Shown here in pieces: positions 23,372-32,028 of a stretch of 35,731 nucleotides of DNA. The position numbers were made by a program, and so were the translations under genes. The stretch's first letter is position 1; every line of letters starts with the position of its first letter. Under the pieces are notes generated by a model that saw only the letters and a program-made list of their open reading frames with translations, did not search any database and had not been told where the DNA came from. Source of the DNA: Clostridium intestinale DSM 6191 (GTDB taxonomy: Bacteria > Bacillota > Clostridia > Clostridiales > Clostridiaceae); assembly GCF_900130055.1 (NCBI RefSeq), contig NZ_FQXU01000023.1, positions 1 to 35,731 of the forward strand, given 5' to 3'.

Positions 23372-24028
23372 ATGAATACTAAGGCGGATATAGAGATAAT
23401 TACTGGATTTATAGGTGCTGGGAAAACCACATTTATTAATTCTCTTATAAAAAATACCTATTTAAATATAGAAAACTTACTTATAATTCAATATGAACAA
23501 GGTAATCAGAAAATTCTTGATGTAATTACAAATGATAATAATATAAATCTAGAGGTGATTCCTGGTGGATCTCCCCTAGATTCTTTTCATTTAGAAAATA
23601 TTCTAAAAAAATATAAACCGCATAGAGTTATTATAGAATATAACGGAACTAAAAATCTTTCAGATTTATTAGATGTTTTATATTCAAAAAGCATAAAAAA
23701 GATAGCTAAGGTTACCTCTACATTTTTTATTACAGATTGTTTGACTTATGATATGTTTTTAAATAATATGCCAACTTTAATTATGCCTAACCTATATCAT
23801 AGCAATCTTATAATTTTTAATAACTCTAATAAGATTCCCGAAAAAAATTTATCTACTATAACTAAAGAAATACGTTCTATAAACAAAGATTCTTTCTTCT
23901 TAAATATTGATGATATTTCTAAACTAGATAACTTATTAGATGAAACAGGATTTATGGATAGAGGTTTCTTTAAAGCCACTAGAATATTAACTAAAAATTT
24001 TATTTCTAAATTAATTCTGAGGAGATGA
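23372..24028 (+). CDS. Short COG0523-like GTPase lacking the CxCC motif
   Basis: This 218-residue protein starts like its neighbour: P-loop GFIGAGKTTFINSLI and a matching IIEYNGT segment. At the position of the metal-binding CxCC it reads IPGGSPLDSF, with no cysteine. The C-terminal CobW_C domain is missing, so it is about 100 residues shorter. It has a normal start (AAAGGA upstream) and no frameshift. It is probably a partner that forms a hetero-oligomer with the preceding GTPase, or a regulator; this is an inference. It ends in the ribosome site of the permease gene. Confidence 0.8.
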   Translation: MNTKADIEIITGFIGAGKTTFINSLIKNTYLNIENLLIIQYEQGNQKILDVITNDNNINLEVIPGGSPLDSFHLENILKKYKPHRVIIEYNGTKNLSDLLDVLYSKSIKKIAKVTSTFFITDCLTYDMFLNNMPTLIMPNLYHSNLIIFNNSNKIPEKNLSTITKEIRSINKDSFFLNIDDISKLDNLLDETGFMDRGFFKATRILTKNFISKLILRR

Positions 24029-24032
24029 TGTC

Positions 24033-25076
24033 TTGCAGTATAGAAGTACTAATTCTAAAAACATTATAAGTATTTTATCAAAGCTTGCTATAGTCCCTAT
24101 AATAGCACTTATAATTCTTTTATCTATAAAGTTTAAAATAGTTATTAATATGAGAACTTTAAACAATTTTTCGGTTATATTTACAAGTATTATTTTAGAG
24201 GCACTCCCTTTTATTTTCATTGGGTCTTTAATATCTTCATTAATTCAACTATTTGTATCTGAAGAAACCCTAGCCAAGATACTACCTAAAAACAAATTAT
24301 TAGCTTTAATGACTGCATCAGTAGTTGGTATTTTTCTTCCTATATGTGAATGCGCAATAATACCAATAGCAAAAAGATTAATAAAAAAAGGGGTTCCTGT
24401 TGGGGTTGCAACTACCTTTATGTTAGCTACACCTATTATTAATCCTGTTGTTATTCTATCAACCTACTATGCATTTAGTAATAATATTCAATTCCTTTTT
24501 CTAAGAGTTTTAGGTGGAATTATTGCCGCTATAATAATAGGTTTTATAATTAGTACTCTTGATAAAAATAAAGATGAGGTTTTAAAATCAACAGATTATG
24601 ACTTTGATGATGATTTATGTCTATGTGGGACTTCACATAATTACTCAGAAAAAAAATCAAAAATCTCTACTCTATTTGATACCGTAGGATCAGAATTCTT
24701 AGATGTGAGTAAATATGTTATATTCGGGGCGATGCTTTCAGCTATATTTCAGGTTTTGGTTTCAAGAGATAGTTTGAATTACCTAGGAAATAATTCGCTC
24801 TTGTCTGTAGTTGCTATGATGTCCTTAGCATTTTTACTGTCTATCTGTTCTGAAGCTGATGCTTTTATAGCCTCAACATTTGTTGGACAGTTTACAAATG
24901 GTTCTATAATAGCGTTCCTTATTTTTGGCCCTATGCTAGATATAAAAAATACGTTAATGCTTATTGGTGCATTTAAAAAGAGATATATTTTATTACTGTT
25001 AGTCTCAATATGCGTAATCTGCTATTTGATAGGTTCTTCTATAAATATAATAGAAATTGTGAGGTTTTTTAAATGA
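24033..25076 (+). CDS. ArsP/DUF318-type permease
   Basis: The 347-residue membrane protein starts at TTG 24033, with GAGGAG 8 bases upstream. It has about eight to nine helices in two halves (PF03773). The first half holds FLPICECAIIPIAKRLIKKG with Cys105 and Cys107; the second holds a related LLSICSEADAFIAS, the paired signature of the family. A cytoplasmic loop carries DDDLCLCG. Members export trivalent organoarsenicals (ArsP) or other thiol-reactive metals. B. subtilis YcgR is a close type and is paired with a TIGR03943 protein, as here. The substrate is unproven. Confidence 0.88.
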   Translation: MQYRSTNSKNIISILSKLAIVPIIALIILLSIKFKIVINMRTLNNFSVIFTSIILEALPFIFIGSLISSLIQLFVSEETLAKILPKNKLLALMTASVVGIFLPICECAIIPIAKRLIKKGVPVGVATTFMLATPIINPVVILSTYYAFSNNIQFLFLRVLGGIIAAIIIGFIISTLDKNKDEVLKSTDYDFDDDLCLCGTSHNYSEKKSKISTLFDTVGSEFLDVSKYVIFGAMLSAIFQVLVSRDSLNYLGNNSLLSVVAMMSLAFLLSICSEADAFIASTFVGQFTNGSIIAFLIFGPMLDIKNTLMLIGAFKKRYILLLLVSICVICYLIGSSINIIEIVRFFK

Positions 25077-25816
25077 GAAGATTCAATATAAATGAGTTTA
25101 TAAAATTTATAACTTTTCTTTTGTTATCATTATTTTTATATGATTTAACATCTACAGGTAAAATTAAGCTCTTTATAAGTCCTAAAATAATTTTATTTGT
25201 TAATATATTTCAAATTGCTTTAGCTGTGTTAACTATATATCAGTTAAGTAAAAGTTTTTCTACAATGAGCAACAGGCCTATTAACAAAGTTTTCCTATTG
25301 TTCTTATTTATGATCCTTATAGGAAAAGGTGCTGCAAAAGCTGGAATAGATGCAACTATAGTAGATAATAAAGGTGTAAAAGCTATTAATAAAATTGCAA
25401 ATGTATCTGGCGAGTTAACTAAAGAAGAAAGGCAGCTGAAGCTTCCATTAGACATAACTCAAGATAATTTTGTTTCTGTACTATCGGATATTTTTGAGCA
25501 CACAGATTCATATAACGGAAGAATTGTAACCCTAAGTGGGTTTGTGCACAAAGATGAAGGCTTAGACAAAAATGAATTTGTAATAGGTAGATTATTTATG
25601 AGCTGCTGTGTAGCAGATTCTCAACTTATAGGTCCAATAGGAAGGCTTCCTCATGATTCTTCTCAGTTAAGTGAAGGTACTTGGATTAAAGTTCAAGGTA
25701 AAATTTCTTCTAAAACCTATTCCTTTGATAATCAACTAACTACCACTCCTGTCGTTGTTATAGATAAGCTTGAAGAAATCCCTGCACCACAGGATGGATA
25801 TGTTTATATAAAATAA
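25073..25816 (+). CDS. TIGR03943/DUF1980 family protein (YcgQ-like)
   Basis: The 247-residue protein has an N-terminal membrane part (hydrophobic segments at about 9-25, 32-55 and 70-90) and a C-terminal domain with SGFVHKDEGLDKNEFVIGRL, then MSCCVADSQLIGP and GTWIKVQGKI, typical of the TIGR03943 family. The double cysteine could bind metal. Its ATG overlaps the permease stop by 4 bases, so it is translationally coupled. In Bacillus and clostridia the permease and this protein occur together, probably as one transport complex. Function is not established. Confidence 0.87.
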   Translation: MRRFNINEFIKFITFLLLSLFLYDLTSTGKIKLFISPKIILFVNIFQIALAVLTIYQLSKSFSTMSNRPINKVFLLFLFMILIGKGAAKAGIDATIVDNKGVKAINKIANVSGELTKEERQLKLPLDITQDNFVSVLSDIFEHTDSYNGRIVTLSGFVHKDEGLDKNEFVIGRLFMSCCVADSQLIGPIGRLPHDSSQLSEGTWIKVQGKISSKTYSFDNQLTTTPVVVIDKLEEIPAPQDGYVYIK

Positions 25817-25817
25817 C

Positions 25818-25837
25818 GAGGTGCCCATGGGCACCTC
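25818..25837. terminator. Twenty-base perfect palindrome at the end of the operon
   Basis: GAGGTGCCC and GGGCACCTC flank a central AT, which forms a strong GC-rich hairpin in an AT-rich setting. It is close to the stop codons of two convergent genes. T-rich sequence follows only on the minus strand (GTTATTTT), so it more likely ends the kinase transcript, or stabilises both mRNA ends. Confidence 0.65.
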
Positions 25838-25873
25838 AGCTAGTAATGTTATCATTTACACTTATATTTAAAA

Positions 25874-27835
25874 CTATATAATTTCATCTTCTATATCTTC
25901 ATCTATATATGGCATAACAATTTTGAAGGTAGTTCCTACCCCTAGTTTGCTTTGTATTTCTATTCTTCCCTCGTGTTCTTTTATTATTTGATAACATGCA
26001 TTAAGTCCTAGCCCTGTGCCTGTCTTTTTAGTTGTAAAAAATGGTGTGCCTATTTTCTTTATAGTTTCTTCATCTATTCCAGTCCCATTATCAGATATAT
26101 TTATAAAAACTTCTTTGCATTCTTCGTCTAATCCTGTACTTATCTTTAATGTAGGATTCAACACCTTATCCATAGATTCTACAGCATTTTTACATATATT
26201 AAGTATAACCTGCTTAATCTGTGTCTCATCACATAGTATATATCTTTCATCATAGTCTATATCTAAAACTAATTGTGAATTATTCATTAATGAAGATGTT
26301 TCAATAGTATTCCTCATTGAAAGTACTAAATCACTAAATGATACTTCAACTAACTCGGTTTCTCTAGGCTTTGATAAATTCAAGAAATCAGTAATTATTC
26401 TATTTACTTCATTTGTATCACAATTAATTTTCTGAGCATATTTTTTAATCTTCTCATTATTACAATATAACTCTATTAGCTGACTATTTCCCTTTATAGT
26501 AGTTAAAAAATTTCGGGTTTCATGAACAATTGTAGCTCCCATTTGTCCCATTAAAGCTAGCTTCTCTTGATTTATTAACTTCTTTTGCTCCTCTTTTATC
26601 CTTGTAATATCATGCATTACACAAACTACACCGATTTTATCATTATAATTGTCTGTAATAATTGAAAAGGTAACTTGTACATATTTTTTATTTCCTTTTG
26701 GAGTTTTGATTTGCCAATCATCTATTTTATTCTTATAATTATCGAAATCAAATTTTTTCGGGATATTTTTATCAGTTAACTTTATAATCTTAATAATTTC
26801 ATTTATATTTGTATTTATTATATCACTATATTCCATATCCACTAAGTTTGCATATGATTCACTACATACAACAATTTTACCTTTATAATCTACAATTATT
26901 GTTGGTACTGATACAGCATTTAATATTTCTTCCACATTTAAACTAAGACTTTTAACAATTGGTTCTTTTTTTATGCTACTATTCAACAATACATGATGAT
27001 TTTTTCTATATGTTTTCATCTCTTTATTTATAGATTGATTATTCCTACCAATTAAATCTTCAAAAACCCCTTTATAAAGATATAAATAACTACAAGTTCT
27101 AAGGATAGTAACAAGGATTACCCAAAAAGAACTAACTCCTTCTAAAAAAACAGAAGAAATTTCAGCTGAAATAACAAAAAATATACTTAAATAAAGGTAC
27201 CTAGATTCTAAAATTACATTCCTCGTAAAGCTATCTTTGATTTTATTAATCATATATATGGCTATACCTAAACTAACCGAACTTAATATAATCTTTATAG
27301 TGTTTAAAGTGTACTTATCATACACATTTAAAAATTGTAAAACTTGTATGTGAAGAATTAAAATCAAATTAACACTAATCATTCCAAAACATAATATAAT
27401 AGTGTTTCTATAACTCGCTAATTTCTTAGCTCCACATAAGTGTATAAATAAAACTATAATCTCCAAAACCCTTGCTACCATCCAGTATTTTAAAGATATA
27501 TTTACCCCATTAATCTCAATATCTTGTAATAAGTGACTGTAATTATAAAAATGTATAAAATCCACTATTGATACTATAAGAAAGCCAGGACACAAAATAT
27601 TAAGGCTTTTTTTATCAGAATGTGTACTAAAAACAATTAAAAATATAGCTAATAAAATAAAAATGTTAATTAGCCCCAAAATAATATTTGTTAGTTGGCT
27701 ATTTATGCTCCAAAATACCATCCATATTAATAAAGATGCACTTACAGCTACTAAAAACGTCCCAACTAATCTAATAACTATATTTTTATACAATCTTTCG
27801 TAATTTTTTTCATACTTTAGACTCAATATACTCAT
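25874..27835 (-). CDS. MASE3-type membrane sensor histidine kinase, KinB-like orphan
   Basis: This 653-residue protein has about eight membrane helices (21-260, MASE3-like), a PAS domain (about 300-415) and a kinase core. HisKA has His438 in IVHETRNFLTTIKG; the usual HEIRNP is changed to HETRNF. The ATPase domain has N550 in NICKNAVESM, DNGTGID (582-588), FFTTK and GTGLGL (606-611). No response regulator gene is adjacent. Orphan kinases of this make in clostridia often phosphorylate Spo0A, which fits the HETRN-LTTIKG box, but the target is inferred. AAGGGG precedes the ATG. Two DnaA boxes lie in the intergenic region behind its start. Confidence 0.9.
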   Translation of the reverse strand: MSILSLKYEKNYERLYKNIVIRLVGTFLVAVSASLLIWMVFWSINSQLTNIILGLINIFILLAIFLIVFSTHSDKKSLNILCPGFLIVSIVDFIHFYNYSHLLQDIEINGVNISLKYWMVARVLEIIVLFIHLCGAKKLASYRNTIILCFGMISVNLILILHIQVLQFLNVYDKYTLNTIKIILSSVSLGIAIYMINKIKDSFTRNVILESRYLYLSIFFVISAEISSVFLEGVSSFWVILVTILRTCSYLYLYKGVFEDLIGRNNQSINKEMKTYRKNHHVLLNSSIKKEPIVKSLSLNVEEILNAVSVPTIIVDYKGKIVVCSESYANLVDMEYSDIINTNINEIIKIIKLTDKNIPKKFDFDNYKNKIDDWQIKTPKGNKKYVQVTFSIITDNYNDKIGVVCVMHDITRIKEEQKKLINQEKLALMGQMGATIVHETRNFLTTIKGNSQLIELYCNNEKIKKYAQKINCDTNEVNRIITDFLNLSKPRETELVEVSFSDLVLSMRNTIETSSLMNNSQLVLDIDYDERYILCDETQIKQVILNICKNAVESMDKVLNPTLKISTGLDEECKEVFINISDNGTGIDEETIKKIGTPFFTTKKTGTGLGLNACYQIIKEHEGRIEIQSKLGVGTTFKIVMPYIDEDIEDEII

Positions 27836-27990
27836 AAATACCCCTTATTAAATATTATTTACTATCTTCTACCCTATACCCCAATTCATACTATCAAATT
27901 TTATCATTAACACATTGTTTACTATAATATTACATATTTCTAAAGATAGTATAACAAATATTGTCATATTTTACAATAGATATTAACATA

Positions 27991-28051
27991 TTATCCACAG
28001 CATTATTAACAGTATTTGTTGATAATCCATAATTAAATGAGTTTATCCACA
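27991..28051. promoter_or_regulatory. Pair of DnaA boxes upstream of the sensor kinase
   Basis: Two perfect TTATCCACA sequences (27991-27999 and 28043-28051) lie 52 bases apart in the same orientation, with a related GATAATCCATA between them. They lie in the 466-base gap between the kinase and the tetR promoter. DnaA could couple expression of the kinase to replication, as known for sda in Bacillus, but that is a suggestion only. Confidence 0.55.
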
Positions 28052-28104
28052 ACTTTTGTCATATATTTAATAAAAGTAAGGATAATTAATAATGTCATAA
28101 TATA

Positions 28105-28133
28105 TTGACAAACATTTTTTTCACGCATATAAT
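28105..28133 (+). promoter_or_regulatory. Consensus sigma-A promoter of the tetR operon
   Basis: Perfect TTGACA (28105-28110), a 17-base spacer and perfect TATAAT (28128-28133). This is the strongest promoter in the window. The -10 overlaps the 30-bp palindrome, so a repressor bound there would block it. Confidence 0.92.
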
Positions 28134-28158
28134 TTAATCAATCGATTGATTAAATTAT
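28129..28158. promoter_or_regulatory. 30-bp perfect palindromic operator
   Basis: The arms are 15 bases each with no spacer, centred on TCAATCGATTGA; the outer arms are A/T only. It overlaps the -10 and start site of the promoter that drives the TetR gene. TetR-family dimers bind such perfect dyads and usually repress themselves. Confidence 0.88.
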
Positions 28159-28301
28159 TCTTTAGATAACTAGAGTTATAACTGATTAATATGAATATTT
28201 AATGAATTCAGCTGAGTAAATGACTTTATAATTGAAATCTATTTGATAAAATGTAGTGATGTAAATAAAATAATACTAACTATTTAACCGAGGTGACTTT
28301 T

Positions 28302-28889
28302 ATGGATAATACTGAAACTAAAAACAAAATATTAGCAGCTGCTAAAGAATTATTTGCAAAAAAAGGTTTTGATGGCACATCTACAAGAGAAATTGTTAAT
28401 TCTGCTGGAGTAAATATATCTTTAATAGCCTATCATTTCGGTGGTAAGGAAAATCTATTTTTCTCTATGTTTGATCATTTTATGGAAGATACATATCATA
28501 CCGAAACTAACATAACGCCTTCTGCTATTCTTGATGAATTTAAATCAATAATAAAGTATATAATAAGCCTTAGATTTGAAGATCCTCAATTAGTTAAAAT
28601 ACTTCACCATGAAATTATTTTAAATAGCAGTCGGTGCGATAAAATTAAAGACTCACTAACTCCTATTTGGAATCGTATGAAACTTTTATTGCTTGAAGGT
28701 AAATCAAACGAATTATTTAAATTTGAGAATATTGATAATGCATTGTCCTTCACCATGTCTGTTGCAATTTTCCCTCGTCAAAACCAGTATTTTATTGAGT
28801 CAACTAATTCTAATACAAACCATTTAAATATTGATACTACTATAAATGAACTGGTTAATTTTATTTTAAAAGGTCTAAGCGTTAATTAA
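28302..28889 (+). CDS. TetR-family transcriptional repressor
   Basis: The ATG at 28302 has GAGGTGA 5 bases upstream and gives 195 residues; the GTG nine bases earlier falls within that ribosome site. The N-terminal domain has the TetR pattern KNKILAAAKELFAKKGFDGT, then STREIVNSAGVNISLIAYHF (27-46) for the recognition helix, then GGKENLFF. The C-terminal domain of about 140 residues is divergent and resembles the DUF1956/CecR-type group in outline. The inducer is unknown. It is probably autoregulated through the palindrome at 28129-28158, and cotranscribed with a SRPBCC protein that starts 21 bases after its stop. Confidence 0.93.
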   Translation: MDNTETKNKILAAAKELFAKKGFDGTSTREIVNSAGVNISLIAYHFGGKENLFFSMFDHFMEDTYHTETNITPSAILDEFKSIIKYIISLRFEDPQLVKILHHEIILNSSRCDKIKDSLTPIWNRMKLLLLEGKSNELFKFENIDNALSFTMSVAIFPRQNQYFIESTNSNTNHLNIDTTINELVNFILKGLSVN

Positions 28890-28910
28890 TATAACAAGGA
28901 GATGAAGGTT

Positions 28911-29345
28911 ATGAAGGAAATTAAAACTGAAATAATAATAAATTCAACTGTAGACAAAGTATGGAGCACATTAACAGATTTTGATTCTTATCCTAATTGG
29001 AATCCATTTATTAAATATTTTAGAGGAACTCCAAAAGAAGGCAATAGAATAGAGGTAAAATTAGTACCCCCTAACTCTAAAGGTATGGTTTTTAAACCTA
29101 CTATACTAAAATTTATACCCAATAAAGAACTTCGATGGTTAGGTCATACTTTAATATCAGGTTTATTTGACGGTGAACATATATTTGAATTAAAACCTAA
29201 CAGTGATGGCACCACAACATTTATTCAACGTGAAAAGTTTGGTGGTATATTAGTACCTCTTTTAAAGAACTCTCTTGATGATACAAAAGCCGGATTTGAG
29301 TTGATGAATAAAAAAATCAAAGAAATTTGCGAGACAACTTTGTAA
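28911..29345 (+). CDS. SRPBCC (START-like) ligand-binding protein
   Basis: The 144-residue protein begins at ATG 28911, with AAGGAG 9 bases upstream; an in-frame ATG at 28902 directly abuts that site and is rejected. It has the polyketide cyclase/SRPBCC pattern: IIINSTVDKVWSTLTDFDSYPNWNP near residue 10 and GEHIFELKPNSDGTTTFIQRE near the centre. The fold forms a deep pocket for hydrophobic ligands. As it is coexpressed with a TetR regulator, it may bind or process the same small molecule. Substrate is unknown. Confidence 0.88.
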   Translation: MKEIKTEIIINSTVDKVWSTLTDFDSYPNWNPFIKYFRGTPKEGNRIEVKLVPPNSKGMVFKPTILKFIPNKELRWLGHTLISGLFDGEHIFELKPNSDGTTTFIQREKFGGILVPLLKNSLDDTKAGFELMNKKIKEICETTL

Positions 29346-29406
29346 ATACCAGTCAATAAAACACTAACTTACCCCGTATAAATATACAATTAAAATTCTA
29401 CAAAAA

Positions 29407-29465
29407 AGCATGAAATCAAGACTATCAGCTAACTTAACTGTTATGTTTTTTCTTGATTTCATGCT
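29407..29465. terminator. Bidirectional rho-independent terminator
   Basis: AGCATGAAATCAAGA (29407-29421) pairs perfectly with its complement (29451-29465). T runs follow on both strands (ATCTTTTTTT on plus, TTTTTTG on minus). It serves the tetR-SRPBCC unit and probably the convergent DUF1015 gene. The loop is 29 bases, longer than usual. Confidence 0.85.
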
Positions 29466-29540
29466 ATCTTTTTTTCTTACAATTTTTATTGCGTAATTTA
29501 TATATATTTATTAGTTGCTATTTTTCTATAGATGTACATA

Positions 29541-30779
29541 TTATAGTTCATGTATGAATATTCCACTTCTAAGTTTTGGTTCAAACCAAGTTGATTTTGG
29601 TGGCATCAATTCATTTGCATCAGATACATCAAATAATTCTGTTATTGATGTAGGATGCATAGAAAATGCTACTTTCATTTCTCCGCTATCTACTCTTTTC
29701 TCTAATTCTTTTAGCCCTCTTATCCCACCAACAAAATCTATTCTTTTGTCTGTTCTTATATCTTTTATATTAAGTATAGGGCTTAATAAATTATTTTCTA
29801 ATATTGCAACATCTAATCCTTGTACTGGATCATCTGAAAATAATTCTTCATCTAAGGTTAACTTATACCATGTATTTTCTAAATACATTCCGAAGGTTGC
29901 TTTTTCTTCAGGTTTGTAAGCTTCTGACCCAACTTCTTCAACCTTGAAATTCCTCGATACTTCGTACAAAAAATCTTCCTTGGAATATCCATTTAAGTCT
30001 TTTACTACACGATTGTAATCTAGTATCATAAGTTGATCATGTGGGAATAATACTGAAAGAAAGAAGTTAAATTCCTCATCTCCAGTATAACCTGGATTCT
30101 CTTCTCTTCTTTTTAGACCTACCTTTACTGCTGATGCTGTTCTATGATGTCCATCTGCTATATATATATTATCTATATTTTTAAATGCTTCTGCTATGAC
30201 TTTTACATCAGCTTCCTCACTTACCTTCCAAACTACATGCTTAACTCCATCTTGTGCTATAAAATTATATAAGACCTCTTCAGTTTTAATCTTATTAACG
30301 ACCTCATTAATTATTTCTTGTGATCTATAAGCTAAAAATATAGGACCAGTTTGAGCATTACATATATCAACATGATTTATTCTATCTATTTCTTTATCTT
30401 CTCTAGTTTTCTCATGTTTTTTTATAACATCATTTAAATAATCATCAATAGATGCACAACCTACTACTCCTGTTTGAGAACGTCCATTCATAGTAAGCTC
30501 ATATATATAATATCCTTCTTCATTATCATTTAATAAAGTTCCATCTTGAAGCATTTCTTGAAGTATATCTCTTGCTTTTTCATATACTTGTTTATCATAA
30601 GGATTAAAATCTTTATCAAACTGAGTTTCAGCTCTATCTATTTTTAAAAATGATAATGGTTCTTTTAATACTTCTTCTAGCGCCTCGTCTCTATTATAAA
30701 CATCGTAAGGAAGTGCAGCCACCTTACTTACCACGTTTTTCTCTGGTCTTATACATTTAAAAGGTTTTATAGTAGCCAT
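29541..30779 (-). CDS. DUF1015 family protein, putative role in serine metabolism
   Basis: The 412-residue protein begins MATIKPFKCIRPEKNVVSKV, and VAALPYDVYNRDEA is a DUF1015 hallmark. Near residue 225 is IADGHHRTASAV, similar to the G-H-R motif of ParB/Srx-fold proteins, a group that includes free serine kinases. Its position after serC and serA, on the same strand and 63 bases from serA, supports a link to serine metabolism. Activity has not been assigned here. A GC-rich hairpin lies in the serA-DUF1015 gap and may lower its expression. Confidence 0.88.
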   Translation of the reverse strand: MATIKPFKCIRPEKNVVSKVAALPYDVYNRDEALEEVLKEPLSFLKIDRAETQFDKDFNPYDKQVYEKARDILQEMLQDGTLLNDNEEGYYIYELTMNGRSQTGVVGCASIDDYLNDVIKKHEKTREDKEIDRINHVDICNAQTGPIFLAYRSQEIINEVVNKIKTEEVLYNFIAQDGVKHVVWKVSEEADVKVIAEAFKNIDNIYIADGHHRTASAVKVGLKRREENPGYTGDEEFNFFLSVLFPHDQLMILDYNRVVKDLNGYSKEDFLYEVSRNFKVEEVGSEAYKPEEKATFGMYLENTWYKLTLDEELFSDDPVQGLDVAILENNLLSPILNIKDIRTDKRIDFVGGIRGLKELEKRVDSGEMKVAFSMHPTSITELFDVSDANELMPPKSTWFEPKLRSGIFIHEL

Positions 30780-30806
30780 AATATCTCTCCTTATCTAATA
30801 TATAAT

Positions 30807-30836
30807 TTAAGGGGGCAACTTAACTTGTCCCCTTAA
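30807..30836 (-). terminator. Hairpin between serA and the DUF1015 gene
   Basis: TTAAGGGGGCAA (30807-30818) pairs with TTGTCCCCTTAA (30825-30836), with one G-T pair and a 6-base loop. Transcription is leftward, and ATTATA rather than a T run follows the stem. This is more likely partial termination or mRNA processing within the operon than a full stop. Confidence 0.5.
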
Positions 30837-30842
30837 CCTTAA

Positions 30843-32006
30843 TTATTTAATAATTCTTACTTTTACTACTCCATCAATTTCCTTAATTTTCTCTACAAAT
30901 TCCGTTGTAGCTGGTGCTTCTATATCTAACATAGTATACGCCCATTGACCTCTACTCTTATTAATCATGTCTGATATATTTATATTTTCATTAGCTAAAA
31001 CGGAAGTAAATTGACTTAGCATATTAGGAATATTTTTATGGTTTATTGCTATACGTCCAACCTGAGTACAAACTCCCATATCACAATTAGGGTAATTAAC
31101 AGAATTTTTTATATTACCATTTTCCAGGTAATCTCTTAGTTGTTTTACTGCCATAACTGCACAGTTGTCCTCTGATTCATTTGTTGATGCTCCCAAATGA
31201 GGAATTGCTATAACTCCCTTTGCTCCTGCAATCTTTGGATTTGGAAAGTCTGTTACGTATCTATAAACCTTTCCTGAGTTTAATGCTTCTAACATATCAT
31301 CATCATTTACTAAAGTATCTCTTGAGAAATTTAATATCTTAACTCCATCTTTCATTATTGAAAAAGAGTCTTTATTAAACATACCTTTTGTAGAATCTAA
31401 TGCTGGAACGTGAACTGTTATAAAATCACATTCTCTGAATATTTCTTCTAAAGACTTACTATGTCTTATATCTCTAGAAAGGTTCCATGCAGCATCAACT
31501 GATATAAAAGGATCATAACCATACACTTCCATACCTAATCTATTGGCTGCATTAGCTACTAAAACTCCAATAGCCCCAAGCCCTATTACTCCTAGTTTTT
31601 TACCTTCAATTTCTATTCCAGAAAATTTAGATTTATTTTTTTCTACAAGTTTTGCTACATCTTGATCTTCTTTTACTGATTCTACCCAATTCACTCCTCC
31701 AACTATGTCACGAGAAGATAAAAGTAATCCAGCTATAACTATTTCTTTTACTCCATTAGCATTAGCACCAGGAGTATTAAATACTACTATACCTTTTTCA
31801 GCACATTTTTCAAGTGGGATATTATTAACTCCAGCCCCTGCTCTTGCTATAGCTTCTAAGCTATCTGATAGTTCTAAATCATGGACGCTTGCACTTCTTA
31901 CTAACACAGCTTCAGCATCACCAAAAGCTTCTACTTGCGTATATTTATCATCAAATATTTTTAATCCAATATCCGCTATAGGATTTAGACAATTTATCTT
32001 AAACAT
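30843..32006 (-). CDS. serA: D-3-phosphoglycerate dehydrogenase
   Basis: The first step of serine synthesis, 3-phosphoglycerate to 3-phosphohydroxypyruvate with NAD. From ATG 32006 (GGGGAG upstream) it has 387 residues; the longer in-frame extension overlaps the serC end. Visible are RAGAGVNNIP, the NAD site GLGAIGVLVANAANRLG, NFSRDTLVND and the catalytic His in PHLGASTNESE. A short C-terminal ACT domain (about 315-387) is present. It follows serC by 22 bases, so the two are cotranscribed. Confidence 0.95.
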   Translation of the reverse strand: MFKINCLNPIADIGLKIFDDKYTQVEAFGDAEAVLVRSASVHDLELSDSLEAIARAGAGVNNIPLEKCAEKGIVVFNTPGANANGVKEIVIAGLLLSSRDIVGGVNWVESVKEDQDVAKLVEKNKSKFSGIEIEGKKLGVIGLGAIGVLVANAANRLGMEVYGYDPFISVDAAWNLSRDIRHSKSLEEIFRECDFITVHVPALDSTKGMFNKDSFSIMKDGVKILNFSRDTLVNDDDMLEALNSGKVYRYVTDFPNPKIAGAKGVIAIPHLGASTNESEDNCAVMAVKQLRDYLENGNIKNSVNYPNCDMGVCTQVGRIAINHKNIPNMLSQFTSVLANENINISDMINKSRGQWAYTMLDIEAPATTEFVEKIKEIDGVVKVRIIK

Positions 32007-32028
32007 TTTTTTCACTCCCCAATTCTCT

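Noticed and set aside
23372-24028. A pseudogene of COG0523
   Set aside because: The frame is intact, has a ribosome site and tight spacing to both neighbours; the missing motif looks like specialisation.
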